From assembly GCF_030252345.1 (NCBI RefSeq), contig NZ_CP126980.1, positions 6,711,501-6,775,500 on the forward strand: a stretch of 64,000 nt of DNA, in the 5' to 3' direction. Shown one piece after another: positions 19,313 through 27,737 of this stretch. The notes beneath the pieces were generated by a model. That model was not told where the DNA came from, searched no databases, and saw only the letters and a list, made by a program, of their open reading frames with translations. This DNA comes from Actinoplanes oblitus (lineage in GTDB: Bacteria > Actinomycetota > Actinomycetes > Mycobacteriales > Micromonosporaceae). The position numbers were made by a program, and so were the translations under genes. The stretch's first letter is position 1. Every line of letters begins with the position of its first letter.

Positions 19313-20200
19313 GTGGCGGCGGTCGTCGAGTTGAGCGAGGGGCCGGGCACCGGCGCGGCGTACGTCAAGGCCGCCCTCGGCATGCTGCGCCGCGGCGGCG
19401 ACACCCTGCCGGACGTCGAGCTGGTGCACCGCGGGGTCACCGTGGACCGCGGGCACCTGGCGCGCTACGACCGGGTGTGCGGGCTGCGGCTGACCGACAC
19501 GCTGCCCGCGACGTATCCGCACATCCTGGCGTTCCCGCTGGCCATGCGCCTGATGTCGGCGGCCGACTTCCCGCTGCCGATGATCGGCCTGGTGCACGTG
19601 TCGAACCGGATCACCGTGCGCCGGCCGATCGACGCGGGGAGCCGGCTCGACCTGGCGGTCCGCGCGGTGGACCTGCGGGAGCATCCGCGGGGACGGCAGT
19701 TCGACGTGGTCGCCACCGCCTCGGTGGACGGGGCGCAGGTGTGGCGCGGCGTCTCCACGTACCTCCGGCGGGAGGCCGCCTCCCCGTCGTCCGCCCCGGC
19801 GGCGCCCGCCCCGCCCGCCGCCGAGCCGCCGGCCGGTGGCGCCGTCTGGCGGCTCCCGGCCCGGACCGGCACCGATTACGCGGCCGTCTCCGGCGACCGC
19901 AACCCCATCCACACGTCCCGGGTCGGCGCGAAGCTGTTCGGCTTCCCCCGCCAGATCGCCCACGGCATGTGGACCAAGGCCCGCTGCCTGGCGGCGCTCG
20001 AGGGCCGGCTGCCGGAGTCGTACGCGGTCGAGGTCGCCTTCAAACAGCCGATCCTGCTGCCGTCAACGGTCCGCTTCACCTCGTCCCCGGCCGCCGCCGG
20101 CTGGGAGTTCGCGGTCCACGCGAAGCGACCCCACCTGACCGGCAGCGTCCTCTTTCAGGACGGCCAGCAGTCGCTCCTGGACGGCGGTGACGGCCGCTGA
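19313..20200 (+). CDS. htdX: MaoC-type (3R)-hydroxyacyl dehydratase, HtdX-like
   Basis: A 295-residue double hot-dog hydratase/dehydratase. The N-terminal hot dog (about 30-150) lacks the catalytic motif. A Pro/Ala linker follows. The C-terminal hot dog (about 175-280) has the MaoC signature YAAVSGDRNPIHTS followed by AKLFGFPRQIAHGMW. The start is GTG, coupled to fabG4 with a 1-bp gap. It should interconvert 3-hydroxyacyl- and enoyl-thioesters for the neighbouring reductase and thiolase. Its last 138 bp overlap the LysR gene on the other strand. Confidence 0.9.
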   Translation: MAAVVELSEGPGTGAAYVKAALGMLRRGGDTLPDVELVHRGVTVDRGHLARYDRVCGLRLTDTLPATYPHILAFPLAMRLMSAADFPLPMIGLVHVSNRITVRRPIDAGSRLDLAVRAVDLREHPRGRQFDVVATASVDGAQVWRGVSTYLRREAASPSSAPAAPAPPAAEPPAGGAVWRLPARTGTDYAAVSGDRNPIHTSRVGAKLFGFPRQIAHGMWTKARCLAALEGRLPESYAVEVAFKQPILLPSTVRFTSSPAAAGWEFAVHAKRPHLTGSVLFQDGQQSLLDGGDGR

Positions 20201-21037
20201 CGGCGGCGCACCGGCCCGGCTGACCAGATAGAGCGTGTTCAACGGCGCCATCGGCGGGTGGTGCAGCACGGTCAGCCGGCCGGCCGCGACGTCGGCGGCG
20301 CACAGGTAGCTCGGCAGGACGCTGTATCCGGCGCCGGCCAGCACCGCGGCCAGCACGGCGTGCAGGTTGGGCACCACCACCGCGGCGTCCCGGGGTGGCC
20401 GGACCTCGAAGACCGTCCGCCAGTACCGCCGGATGATCGGCAGGTCCTCGGCGTACGCGATCTGCGGAATCCGGGCCAGCTCCTCGGCCGGGTCGGTCGC
20501 GGCGGTCACCCGGCGCGCCCACGGCTCCGCGGCGACCAGGACGAACTCCTCGTCGTACAACGGCTGGACCCGCAGCCCGCGCTGCCGGGGCCGGGTGCTG
20601 TGCACGGTGAGGTCCACCGCCCCGGCCAGCAGGGCTCGCAGCAGGTCGTCGGCGACGCCGAGCAGCACCCGCAGCTCGACGCCGCGCTCGACGAGCCCGG
20701 CCAGCGCGGGCAGGACCCGCGCGGTGAGGAACTCGGTGGGGCCGCCCAGGTGAACCACGCCGGCCAGCGACGCGGGCCGGTCGAGGCCGGCGTCGAGCAG
20801 GCCGCTGAGCTGGTCGAGCGGCTCGGCGATCCGCCGGGCGAGCAGCTCAGCGGCGGCGGTCGGGGCGACGCCGCGCGGCAGCCGGGTGAACAGCGGCCGG
20901 CCGAGCGCCTCCTCGAGCGCCCGCAGTTGCGCGGTGACCGCCGGCTGGGACAACGACAGCCGCTGCGCGGCCCGGGTCAGCGACCCTTCCCGGTGCACCG
21001 CCAGGAAGGTCCGCAACAGGTCGAGCGAAGGTGCCAT
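20063..21037 (-). CDS. LysR family transcriptional regulator
   Basis: A 324-residue LysR protein. The N-terminal winged HTH (LDLLRTFLAVHREGSLTRAA, then SLSQPAVTAQLRALEEALG) is followed by a periplasmic-binding-type effector domain from about residue 90. The ATG at 21037 (MAPSLDLL) fits the family; a start 24 bp upstream is possible. The last 30 or so residues (after LLAVLKEDA) go beyond the usual family end and run through the 3' end of the htdX-like gene. It is divergent from the DJ-1/PfpI gene, its most likely target; the 114-bp gap would hold the operator. Confidence 0.93.
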   Translation of the reverse strand: MAPSLDLLRTFLAVHREGSLTRAAQRLSLSQPAVTAQLRALEEALGRPLFTRLPRGVAPTAAAELLARRIAEPLDQLSGLLDAGLDRPASLAGVVHLGGPTEFLTARVLPALAGLVERGVELRVLLGVADDLLRALLAGAVDLTVHSTRPRQRGLRVQPLYDEEFVLVAAEPWARRVTAATDPAEELARIPQIAYAEDLPIIRRYWRTVFEVRPPRDAAVVVPNLHAVLAAVLAGAGYSVLPSYLCAADVAAGRLTVLHHPPMAPLNTLYLVSRAGAPPSAAVTAVQERLLAVLKEDAAGQVGSLRVDRELPAGGGRGRGEADR

Positions 21038-21151
21038 AGATTTGATGATGGCACGACCCAAGAATCCTTATTTGTGTGATGGGTCGGCGGACGATGAGAC
21101 TCGACGACGACGCCACCGGCACGACGGTGGCGCGATCGAAAGGACAGTCCC

Positions 21152-21850
21152 GTGCCCACTGGAAAGATTCTCCTGGCGCTGACCAGCCACGGCTCGCTCG
21201 GCTCGACCGGCCGGGCCACCGGCTACTACGTCTCCGAGGCCGCCCACCCGTGGAAGGTGTTCACCGACGCCGGCTACGTGGTCGACCTGGTGTCCCCACG
21301 GGGCGGCGAACCGCCCCGGGACGGCGAGGACCGCACCGATCCGGTGCAGGCGGAGTTCCTCGACCGATTCGCCGGCACGGCCCGGGCCGACGAGGTGGAC
21401 CCCGCCGAGTACGACGCGGTGTTCTTCGCCGGCGGGCACGGCACCATGTGGGACTTCCCCGCGTCGGCGCCGCTGGCCGCGCTGACCCGCGGCATCTACG
21501 AGCGGGGTGGCGTGGTGGGCGCGGTGTGCCACGGGCCGGCCGCCCTGGTCGACGTGGTGCTCTCGGACGGCAGCCGGCTGGTCGACGGGCGGGCCGTCGC
21601 GGCGTTCACCAACAGTGAGGAGGCCGCGGTCGGGCTCACCGAGGTGGTGCCGTTCGCGTTGCAGACCCGGCTGACCGAACGGGGTGCCCGGCACACCGCG
21701 GCGCCCGACTTCCAGCCCTGGGTCATCACCGACGGCCGGCTGGTCACCGGGCAGAACCCGGCCAGCGCGTCAGGGGTCGCCGTGGCGATGCTGGCCGCGC
21801 TCGCCGGCGGGTCGTCAGGTCAGCGGGTCACCGCTTCCGAGAGCGTCTGA
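21152..21850 (+). CDS. DJ-1/PfpI (type 1 glutamine amidotransferase-like) protein
   Basis: A 232-residue protein of the Hsp31/DJ-1/PfpI class, close to glyoxalase III-like and chaperone members. The nucleophile elbow is GAVCHGPAAL (Cys126), with Glu29 in YYVSEAAHPW as the usual acidic partner, and the family motifs FFAGGHGTMWDF and NPASA are present. The start is GTG with AAAGGAC 6-7 nt upstream. It may detoxify reactive carbonyls or salvage proteins (inference). Regulation by the divergent LysR protein is likely. Confidence 0.9.
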   Translation: MPTGKILLALTSHGSLGSTGRATGYYVSEAAHPWKVFTDAGYVVDLVSPRGGEPPRDGEDRTDPVQAEFLDRFAGTARADEVDPAEYDAVFFAGGHGTMWDFPASAPLAALTRGIYERGGVVGAVCHGPAALVDVVLSDGSRLVDGRAVAAFTNSEEAAVGLTEVVPFALQTRLTERGARHTAAPDFQPWVITDGRLVTGQNPASASGVAVAMLAALAGGSSGQRVTASESV

Positions 21851-22088
21851 CGGCGATCGCGACAAGGGCCAGGCCAATGAGCGCGGGGACGCCGATGGGG
21901 GCGGCGCTGTCGGTCAGCAACTCCACCTTCGGGCCGAGGTAGTCCTCCTCCAGGACGAGCGTGTAGAGAAGGAAGACGCTGGCGGCCAGGAAGGCGAGGC
22001 CGAGCAACAGGATGCGCGTCGAGGCCGAGGACGGCAGCCGAGCCGCGGAGTCGCCGGCTTCGTGGGCTGGGTTCGGGGTGTTCGGCAT
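21828..22088 (-). CDS. small two-helix membrane protein
   Basis: 86 residues: a polar start of about 24 residues, TM1 (RILLLGLAFLAASVFLLYTL, about 25-44), an acidic loop (EEDYLGPKVELLTDSAAP), TM2 (IGVPALIGLALVAIAV), and a basic end RRSRKR. There is no recognisable family. The ATG at 22088 is the only start that gives a compact protein. The 3' end overlaps the convergent DJ-1 gene by 23 bp. Confidence 0.65.
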   Translation of the reverse strand: MPNTPNPAHEAGDSAARLPSSASTRILLLGLAFLAASVFLLYTLVLEEDYLGPKVELLTDSAAPIGVPALIGLALVAIAVRRSRKR

Positions 22089-22156
22089 GCGCGACACCGT
22101 ATCAGCGCTCTTCCATGCCGCGGGCGCCTGACGGACGAGCGGCGCATCCGCGCCGG

Positions 22157-22798
22157 TCAGCGCGGCGAGGCGGTGCTGACCGGCTCGGGCTGCCACGGGC
22201 TGACCGCCAGGCGGCCGGTGCTGCCCAGGTCGATGACGGACTCCGGCTCGACGATCCGGGCCGGGCGGCCGGCCAGCGGCTCGATCCGGAGGAACCTGCC
22301 GTTCGCCGGTGGCTGCCGGATGTCGTCGTAGGTGTTGCGCCAGGCCACCGTGAAGCCGGCGCGCTGGCCGGGCCGCAGGGTCACCGGTTTCGGCGGTCCG
22401 TCCCACGGCGTGTTCGGCCCGACGATCTCGGTCACCCCGTCGAGAGTCCGGATGTCGAGCGCCTTCCGGTCCTCGTCGAGCACCCGCACGGCCGGGTAGC
22501 CGTTCAGGCGGTAGGTCTCCGTGCCGCAGTTGACCAGCGTGACGCCGAGCACCCGCAAGCCCGCCGCGGCGTCTCCCCCGCCCGGCTCCAGGCGGATCCC
22601 CTCCGGCGAGCAGGAGGACCCGGCCGACGGCTCCGGGCGGGACGGCGACGGGCGCGGGTGGGATGGCGACGGCACCGCGGACGGCGTCGGTACCCAGGGT
22701 GCGACGCCGTCCGCGGTGGCGATGGGACGGGCGCAGCCGGCGAGGACAACGACGGCGGCGAGCGGGACGGCACGACGGAGGATCCGGGATCCGATCAC
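22157..22798 (-). CDS. DUF4232 lipoprotein
   Basis: 213 residues. Lipobox VVLAGC (Cys about 22), a Pro/Ser-rich spacer of about 35 residues, then a DUF4232 domain: GLRVLGVTLVNCGTETYRLNGYP with the conserved cysteine, PWDGPPKPVTLRPGQRAGF, and a C-terminal beta-rich part. It is surface-exposed and anchored in the outer leaflet; function unknown in the family. The start is GTG. It is divergent from the GNAT gene across 55 bp. Confidence 0.8.
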   Translation of the reverse strand: MIGSRILRRAVPLAAVVVLAGCARPIATADGVAPWVPTPSAVPSPSHPRPSPSRPEPSAGSSCSPEGIRLEPGGGDAAAGLRVLGVTLVNCGTETYRLNGYPAVRVLDEDRKALDIRTLDGVTEIVGPNTPWDGPPKPVTLRPGQRAGFTVAWRNTYDDIRQPPANGRFLRIEPLAGRPARIVEPESVIDLGSTGRLAVSPWQPEPVSTASPR

Positions 22799-22853
22799 CG
22801 GGCCATCCTGCCCGGCGCGGGCAAGCCGGCGGCCGGGCGGCTATCGTCGCCGG

Positions 22854-23615
22854 GTGCCAGTTCATCCCGATCCCGCCAGTTTCCTGCTGTACGGCGACGA
22901 CGGAACCCCGCTCGCCGCCCTGCGCCTCAAGGACGACGACGGCGAACGCGTCGCGGCCCGGGTCCGGCCGCTGCCCGGGATCCCGGCGAGCCGGGTGGCC
23001 GCCCAGGCCCGGCGGGACTTCGCCGGCATGCGCCTGGAGACACCCGACGACGCCCTGCTGGCGGCGTTCGTGGCGACCGGACTGGAACCGCGGCGCGCGG
23101 CCACCGAGATGATCCACGACCTGAGCGGCCTGCCCGCGCCGCGCGACCTGCCGGACGGCTGGTCGCTGGCCGAGCCCGGCTGGGACGAGGACCTGGCCGG
23201 GGCGATGGCCGCGGCGTACGGGCCGGACCACCCGGACGGCCGGTTCACCGAGGCGGACCGCGCCTACATCGGCGGGATGTTCGCCACCGGGGAGCCGGTC
23301 CCGCCGCTGGTCCCGGCGTCGGCGCGGCTGGCCGACCCGGCCGGGCGCAGCGCCGGCCACATCCTGTGCGCCGGCCCGGTGCCGTGGACGGACTACCCCT
23401 GCGCCTGGGTGCTGAACCTGTCGGTCGGCCCGCACGCCCAGGGCCGCGGGTTCGGCCGGGACCTGCTCCTGCACGCGCTGCACGGCACGCGCGAGGCCGG
23501 ACTGCCCGCGCTCGCGTTGTCGGTGGTGGACGGCAATCCGGCTCGCCGGCTGTACGAGAGCGCGGGTTTCCGTACCGAAAACCGGGTCCTGTCCGTCACC
23601 CTGCCCGCCGCCTGA
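22854..23615 (+). CDS. GNAT family N-acetyltransferase
   Basis: 253 residues. The GNAT fold lies in the C-terminal 120 residues: WVLNLSVGPHAQGRGFGRDLL contains the acetyl-CoA loop (QGRGFG), followed by LSVVDGNPARRLYESAGF. The N-terminal half is a divergent, possibly second GNAT-like domain. The start GTG at 22854 has TATCGT 6 nt upstream and no Shine-Dalgarno, so it is probably leaderless. The substrate cannot be predicted. Confidence 0.85.
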   Translation: MPVHPDPASFLLYGDDGTPLAALRLKDDDGERVAARVRPLPGIPASRVAAQARRDFAGMRLETPDDALLAAFVATGLEPRRAATEMIHDLSGLPAPRDLPDGWSLAEPGWDEDLAGAMAAAYGPDHPDGRFTEADRAYIGGMFATGEPVPPLVPASARLADPAGRSAGHILCAGPVPWTDYPCAWVLNLSVGPHAQGRGFGRDLLLHALHGTREAGLPALALSVVDGNPARRLYESAGFRTENRVLSVTLPAA

Positions 23616-23675
23616 CCGGCGACCGCGGCCCGGGTCCAGGCGGTGTCTTCGCCGACCGCGACGGGGCGGGGTCTG

Positions 23676-23706
23676 TTGACTTTCACCCCGGGTGAAGGAC
23701 GAGGCT
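23676..23706 (+). promoter_or_regulatory. MerR-type promoter/operator
   Basis: -35 TTGACT (23676-23681), a 19-bp spacer holding the perfect palindrome TTCACCC-C-GGGTGAA (23682-23696), then -10 GAGGCT (23701-23706). A long spacer with a dyad between -35 and -10 is the classic MerR-family promoter. The start codon of the MerR gene is 6 nt past the -10, so the gene should be autoregulated and leaderless. Confidence 0.75.
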
Positions 23707-23712
23707 TGGTCC

Positions 23713-24498
23713 GTGACCGACCTCCTGCCGATCAGCGCGTTCTCCCGGGCGACGCTGCTCTCGGCCAACACCCTGCGCGCCTACCACGAGTCCGGGCTGC
23801 TGGAACCGGCGGTGGTGGACCCGCGAACCGGCTATCGCGGTTATCGGGCCACCCAGCTCGGTGACGCCACGCTGATCAAGCAGCTGCGGTCGCTCGACGT
23901 GCCGCTGGCCGAGATCCGGGCGGTGCTCGCCGCCCGGGATCCGGCGGTGACCCGCCGGGTGCTGGCCGCGCACCGGGAGCGGATCGTCGCCCAGCAGCAG
24001 CGGCTGGCGCACATCCTGGACGTGACCGACGAGTTCCTGGCCGAACCGGCCGCGGCCACCCCGCTCGCGGTCACCGAGCGCACGCTGCCGGCCACCCGCG
24101 CCGTCACGCTCACCGCCGAGCTGCGGGCCGACGACTTCGCGCCGTTCCTGCACGAGGCGTACGGCAAGCTGCGCGCCCTGGTCACCGTGGCGTCCGGTCC
24201 GCCGGGCGCGCTGTTCCCCGCGGAGTTCTCCGACGACCCCGCGCCGGTCACCGCGTTCGTGCCGGCCGTCGACGGCGACGAGGTGCTGGCCGGTGGCCGG
24301 TTCGCGGTCGCCGAGTTCGTCGGGCCGTACCGGAGCATGACCGCCGGTTACCGGGCGCTCGGCACCTGGCTGGCCGGCGCCGGCTTCGGCATCGCCGGCC
24401 GGGTCCGGGAGTACTACCTGGCCGGACCGGGCGACGGCGTGCCCGAGGACGACTTCCGCACCGAGATCTGCTGGCCCGTCCGACCCCTGGAGAACTGA
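23713..24498 (+). CDS. MerR family regulator with GyrI-like effector domain
   Basis: 261 residues: a MerR winged HTH (PISAFSRATLLSANTLRAYHE), then YRGYRATQLGDATLIKQLRSLD, a coiled-coil dimer helix, and a C-terminal GyrI/AraC-type small-molecule-binding domain (about 115-261). This is the BmrR/TipA-like build that senses hydrophobic or cationic compounds. GTG 23713 is chosen because the upstream GTG at 23692 lies inside the operator palindrome. The next gene (VOC) begins one base after its stop, so the operon is sensor plus a possible drug-binding or detoxifying VOC protein. Confidence 0.9.
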   Translation: MTDLLPISAFSRATLLSANTLRAYHESGLLEPAVVDPRTGYRGYRATQLGDATLIKQLRSLDVPLAEIRAVLAARDPAVTRRVLAAHRERIVAQQQRLAHILDVTDEFLAEPAAATPLAVTERTLPATRAVTLTAELRADDFAPFLHEAYGKLRALVTVASGPPGALFPAEFSDDPAPVTAFVPAVDGDEVLAGGRFAVAEFVGPYRSMTAGYRALGTWLAGAGFGIAGRVREYYLAGPGDGVPEDDFRTEICWPVRPLEN

Positions 24499-24499
24499 G

Positions 24500-24838
24500 A
24501 TGCTCACACTTGCCAACATCACCTTCGACTGCGCGGACGGCGCGGCCCTGGCGGACTTCTGGTCGCGGGTCCTCGACCGCCCGGTCGACGACGGGGCCAA
24601 CGAGTACTTCGCCACGATCGGCGCCGGCGACCCCGGCCCGACCCTGATGTTCCTCAAGGTCGCCGAGCCGAAGTCGGCCAAGAACCGCTGTCACCTCGAC
24701 CTGTCCGCGGACGACCGGGACGCCGAGGTGAAGCGGCTGCTCGACCTCGGCGCCGGCTACCTCGCCGAGCACGACGAGTACGGCCACCAATGGGTCGTCC
24801 TGCGGGACCCGGCCGGCAACGAGTTCTGCGTGGCTTAG
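24500..24838 (+). CDS. VOC (glyoxalase/bleomycin-resistance) superfamily protein
   Basis: 112 residues with two beta-alpha-beta-beta-beta modules: FDCADGAALADFWSRVLDRP, then RCHLDLSADDRDAEVKRLLDLGA and the ending DPAGNEFCVA. This is the common small actinobacterial VOC type; metal ligands are not obvious. It is co-transcribed with the MerR gene, which suggests a role in binding or modifying the same toxic compound. The last codons lie inside a long inverted repeat. Confidence 0.85.
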   Translation: MLTLANITFDCADGAALADFWSRVLDRPVDDGANEYFATIGAGDPGPTLMFLKVAEPKSAKNRCHLDLSADDRDAEVKRLLDLGAGYLAEHDEYGHQWVVLRDPAGNEFCVA

Positions 24839-24914
24839 GCCGTGTTTCGGAGTCCGGCCGAGTGCGAGGCGAGGCTCAGAGTGTGGCTGGCAACGGCCGC
24901 GAAACACGGCCTAA
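24835..24914. repeat. 80-bp element with perfect 15-bp terminal inverted repeats (bidirectional terminator or MITE-like)
   Basis: TTAGGCCGTGTTTCG at 24835-24849 is the exact reverse complement of CGAAACACGGCCTAA at 24900-24914, with a 50-nt middle. Each arm contains the TAG stop codon of one of the two convergent genes (VOC on +, SDR on -). It could act as a two-way terminator. The outer TTA/TAA and the partial second copy near 30525 also fit a small non-autonomous mobile element. Confidence 0.7.
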
Positions 24915-25708
24915 CCGTCGCGCCACTCGTCCGACGTGAGGTGGGAACCGGCCTGCGGGCCCATCAGCAGCATGCCGCCGTCGACCACCCAGGACGCGCC
25001 GGTGACGTACGCCGCCTCCGGTGACGCCAGCATCGCGATCACCGCCGCCACCTCGTTGGCGTCGCCGGGCCGCCCGGCCGGGATCCCGGGGCGCTCGACG
25101 GTGTGCGGGTCGACGTCCTCGTTCCCGGTCATCGCGGTGGCGATCTCACCCGGCGCGACCGCGTTCACGGTGATCCCGGCGGCCGCCAGCTCCTGCGCCA
25201 TCACCTTGGTGAGCAGGCCGAGGCCGCCCTTGGCCGCGCAGTACGCGCCGGAGCCGACCCGCGGCGCGTGTTCGTGGACGCTCGTCACGTTGATGATCCG
25301 GCCACCCCGGCCGGCGGCGAGCATCCGCCGGGCGGCGCGCTGCGCGCAGAGGAACGGGCCGTCGAGGTCGACGGCGAGCACCTGCCGCCAGTCGTCCCAG
25401 CCGGTGTCGACCACCGGGGTGGCGATGCCGGTGCCGGCACAGTTGACCAGCACGCCGAGGCCGCCGAGCAACGTGGCCAGCTCGTCGATCACGTCGGCGG
25501 CCTCGGGGAGGCGGGTCAGGTCGAGGTGGCGTACCTCGCAGTTGCGGCCGGCGTCGCGAACCTTGCGCGCGGTCTCCGCGGCACCGGCCTCGTCGGACCG
25601 GAACGTCACCCCGACGTCGAATCCGGCCCTGGCGAGGGCGACGGCGGTGGCCTCGCCGATGCCGGAGTCGGAGCCGGTGACGATCGCGACTTGGTCATAA
25701 GTGGGCAT
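24911..25708 (-). CDS. SDR family oxidoreductase
   Basis: A 265-residue classical short-chain dehydrogenase. Cofactor loop TGSDSGIG, NCAGTG, Ser of INVTSVHEH, catalytic Tyr and Lys in YCAAKGG, and the C-terminal VTGASWVVDGGMLLMG. No aspartate follows beta-2 (VTFRSDE), so NADPH use is plausible. The ATG at 25708 (MPTYDQVAIVTG) starts at the Rossmann fold. The longer frame upstream runs into the divergent gene. Substrate unknown. Confidence 0.9.
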   Translation of the reverse strand: MPTYDQVAIVTGSDSGIGEATAVALARAGFDVGVTFRSDEAGAAETARKVRDAGRNCEVRHLDLTRLPEAADVIDELATLLGGLGVLVNCAGTGIATPVVDTGWDDWRQVLAVDLDGPFLCAQRAARRMLAAGRGGRIINVTSVHEHAPRVGSGAYCAAKGGLGLLTKVMAQELAAAGITVNAVAPGEIATAMTGNEDVDPHTVERPGIPAGRPGDANEVAAVIAMLASPEAAYVTGASWVVDGGMLLMGPQAGSHLTSDEWRDG

Positions 25709-25765
25709 GTCGGCCGGATACCCGGGGTAAGGAGGCGCACACCTCAGATCGAAGGAGATGATCGG

Positions 25766-26194
25766 ATGCTCGTCGCCGCGGGTCTTCTCATGTGGGTGCT
25801 GCTGGCCGGCCCGGTGACCCTGACCGGCCACCCCTGGCTCTGCCTGGCGCTCGGCGTGCTGGCCGGCGCGGCCTCACTGGTGGTGACGCACGGGCACGTG
25901 GTGCTGCGGCGCCGCCGGCGGGCCCTGGTGACCACCGTGGCACCGCGGGACGAACTCGCCGTGGCACCGGTCGACGGGCGTACCGGAGCGGCGGTGGCCT
26001 TCGGCGCGGCCGGCCTGTTCCTGTTCAGCCTGTTCTTCGGTGGCTTGGCGATCGGTCTCGGGGTGGCCGCGCTGCGCCGCGGCACACCCGGCCGGTGGGG
26101 CCGCCCGCTGGCCCGTCTCGCCGTCCTGCTCGGCGTCGCCGACCTGGTGGTCCTGGCCGTGCTGTTGCTGAACAGCACGACCCTGCACCCCTAG
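25766..26194 (+). CDS. membrane protein, DUF4190-like
   Basis: 142 residues with about four hydrophobic segments: two at the N-terminus (LLMWVLLAGPVTL, LCLALGVLAGAASLVV), a basic loop (RRRRR), and two at the C-terminus (AAGLFLFSLFFGGLAIGLGV and LLGVADLVVLAVLLL). The last half resembles DUF4190-type proteins. GAAGGAG at 25751-25757 gives an 8-nt spacing to the ATG. It is divergent from the SDR gene. Function unknown. Confidence 0.72.
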   Translation: MLVAAGLLMWVLLAGPVTLTGHPWLCLALGVLAGAASLVVTHGHVVLRRRRRALVTTVAPRDELAVAPVDGRTGAAVAFGAAGLFLFSLFFGGLAIGLGVAALRRGTPGRWGRPLARLAVLLGVADLVVLAVLLLNSTTLHP

Positions 26195-26200
26195 CGGGCC

Positions 26201-27736
26201 CTAGCGGGGCAGCTCCCGGGCGACCACCTTGCCGGTGGCGTTGCGCGGCAGCTCGTCCAGGAAGATCACGTCGCGGGGCACGCTGAACCGGGCCCGGTGG
26301 TGCCGGACGTGCTCGCGGACCGCCTCCGGGGCGAGCGTCTCGCCCTCGCGCAGGACCAGGTACGCCGCGAGCCGCTGCCCGTACTCGTCGTCCGGCACCC
26401 CGATCACCGCCACCTCCCGAACCTGTGGCAGGTCGGCCAGGACGCCCTCCACCTCGGCCGGGTAGACGTTCTCGCCGCCGGAGACGATCATGTCGTCCTC
26501 GCGGCCGTCCACGTAGACCCGGCCGTCGGCGTCCACGTGCCCGAGGTCGCCGGTGGCCAGCAGGCCCTCGTGCATGGTCCGGTTCGCGCCGTTCGTGTAC
26601 CCCTCGAAGAGCATCTCGTTGCCGACGAAGAGCCGCCCCACCTCGCCCGGCGCCACCGGTTCGCCGTCGTCGCCTAGCACGGCGACCTTCGTACCGTACG
26701 GGGGCCGGCCGGCGGTCCGGGGGTCGGCCCGGAGGTCGGCGGGGGTGGCGATGGACGCCCAGGACGCCTCGGTGGAGCCGTAGAGGTTGTAGAGCACGTC
26801 GCCGTAGCGATCCATGAACCGGGTGGCCAGCCCGCCGGGCAGGGCCGAGCCGCTGACCGCGACCACCCGCAGCGCGGGCCGGCGCGACGCCGGCGGCAGC
26901 TCCATCAGCTGCTGGATCATCACGGGCACCGCGATCATGCCGGTGCACGCGTGCGCGACCAGGTCGTCGAGGATCGCCGCCGGTTCGAACTTGCGGCGCA
27001 GCACGATGGTGGCGCGCAGCGCGAGGGCGATCTGCAGGCCGGCGTAGCCCCAGGTGTGGAAGAGCGGCGCGGCGATCATCACGCGGTCGCCGGCGCGCAG
27101 CGGGATCCGGTCGATCACCGAGCAGAGCGGCCGGAAGCCACCGGGGGTCGGGCGCTGGGCGCCTTTCGGCACGCCGGTGGTCCCGGAGGTGAGCACGATG
27201 GTGCGCCCGGGACGCTCGGGCGGCCGGATCGGGCCGACTGCCGCGCCGGCGATCAGCTCCTCGAACCGCTCCTCGGCGACCTTCTCGACGCCCTGGACGA
27301 GGGCCACCTTCGGCGCGAACTCGTCGTCGAAGATCAACGCCCGCAGGCTCTGGTCCTTGGCGACGGTGGCCAACTGGTTCGGCGACAGGCCGGTATTGAT
27401 CAGAACCGGGTCGGCGCCCAGCGTCGTCACACCGATCAGCGCCTCGATCATCCGCGCCGAGTTGCGGCACAGCAGGCCGACCCGGTCGCCCGGACCCACG
27501 GGCAGGCCGCGGGCCAGCCGCTCGGCGCGGTCGAGCAGCTGCGCGTAGGACAGGCTGCGCTGATCGTCGATGACCGCGATCCGGTGCGGACTGCGGGCCG
27601 CGGCCTGCCGCAGCTCGCCGGCCAGGCCGAAACCCCACCGGCCCAGCGCCGCGAACTGCCGCACCACCCGGACCGGGTTGCCCGGGTGCAGCAGCCCGCG
27701 CCGCAGCATGGTGCCACCGACGAAGAGCGCGTCCAT
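26201..27736 (-). CDS. acyl-CoA synthetase (AMP-binding, FadD-type)
   Basis: A 511-residue ANL-superfamily ligase that activates a fatty or other carboxylic acid to its CoA thioester. Signatures: P-loop LTSGTTGVPKGAQ, YGSTEASW, GDLGHVDADGRVYVDGREDD, and the catalytic lysine near the C-terminus in PRNATGKV, which also fits the P-x4-G-K motif where acetylation switches such enzymes off. It begins 1 bp after the acyl-CoA dehydrogenase stop, so the two form an operon for an acyl substrate. Chain length cannot be inferred. Confidence 0.92.
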   Translation of the reverse strand: MDALFVGGTMLRRGLLHPGNPVRVVRQFAALGRWGFGLAGELRQAAARSPHRIAVIDDQRSLSYAQLLDRAERLARGLPVGPGDRVGLLCRNSARMIEALIGVTTLGADPVLINTGLSPNQLATVAKDQSLRALIFDDEFAPKVALVQGVEKVAEERFEELIAGAAVGPIRPPERPGRTIVLTSGTTGVPKGAQRPTPGGFRPLCSVIDRIPLRAGDRVMIAAPLFHTWGYAGLQIALALRATIVLRRKFEPAAILDDLVAHACTGMIAVPVMIQQLMELPPASRRPALRVVAVSGSALPGGLATRFMDRYGDVLYNLYGSTEASWASIATPADLRADPRTAGRPPYGTKVAVLGDDGEPVAPGEVGRLFVGNEMLFEGYTNGANRTMHEGLLATGDLGHVDADGRVYVDGREDDMIVSGGENVYPAEVEGVLADLPQVREVAVIGVPDDEYGQRLAAYLVLREGETLAPEAVREHVRHHRARFSVPRDVIFLDELPRNATGKVVARELPR

Positions 27737-27737
27737 G

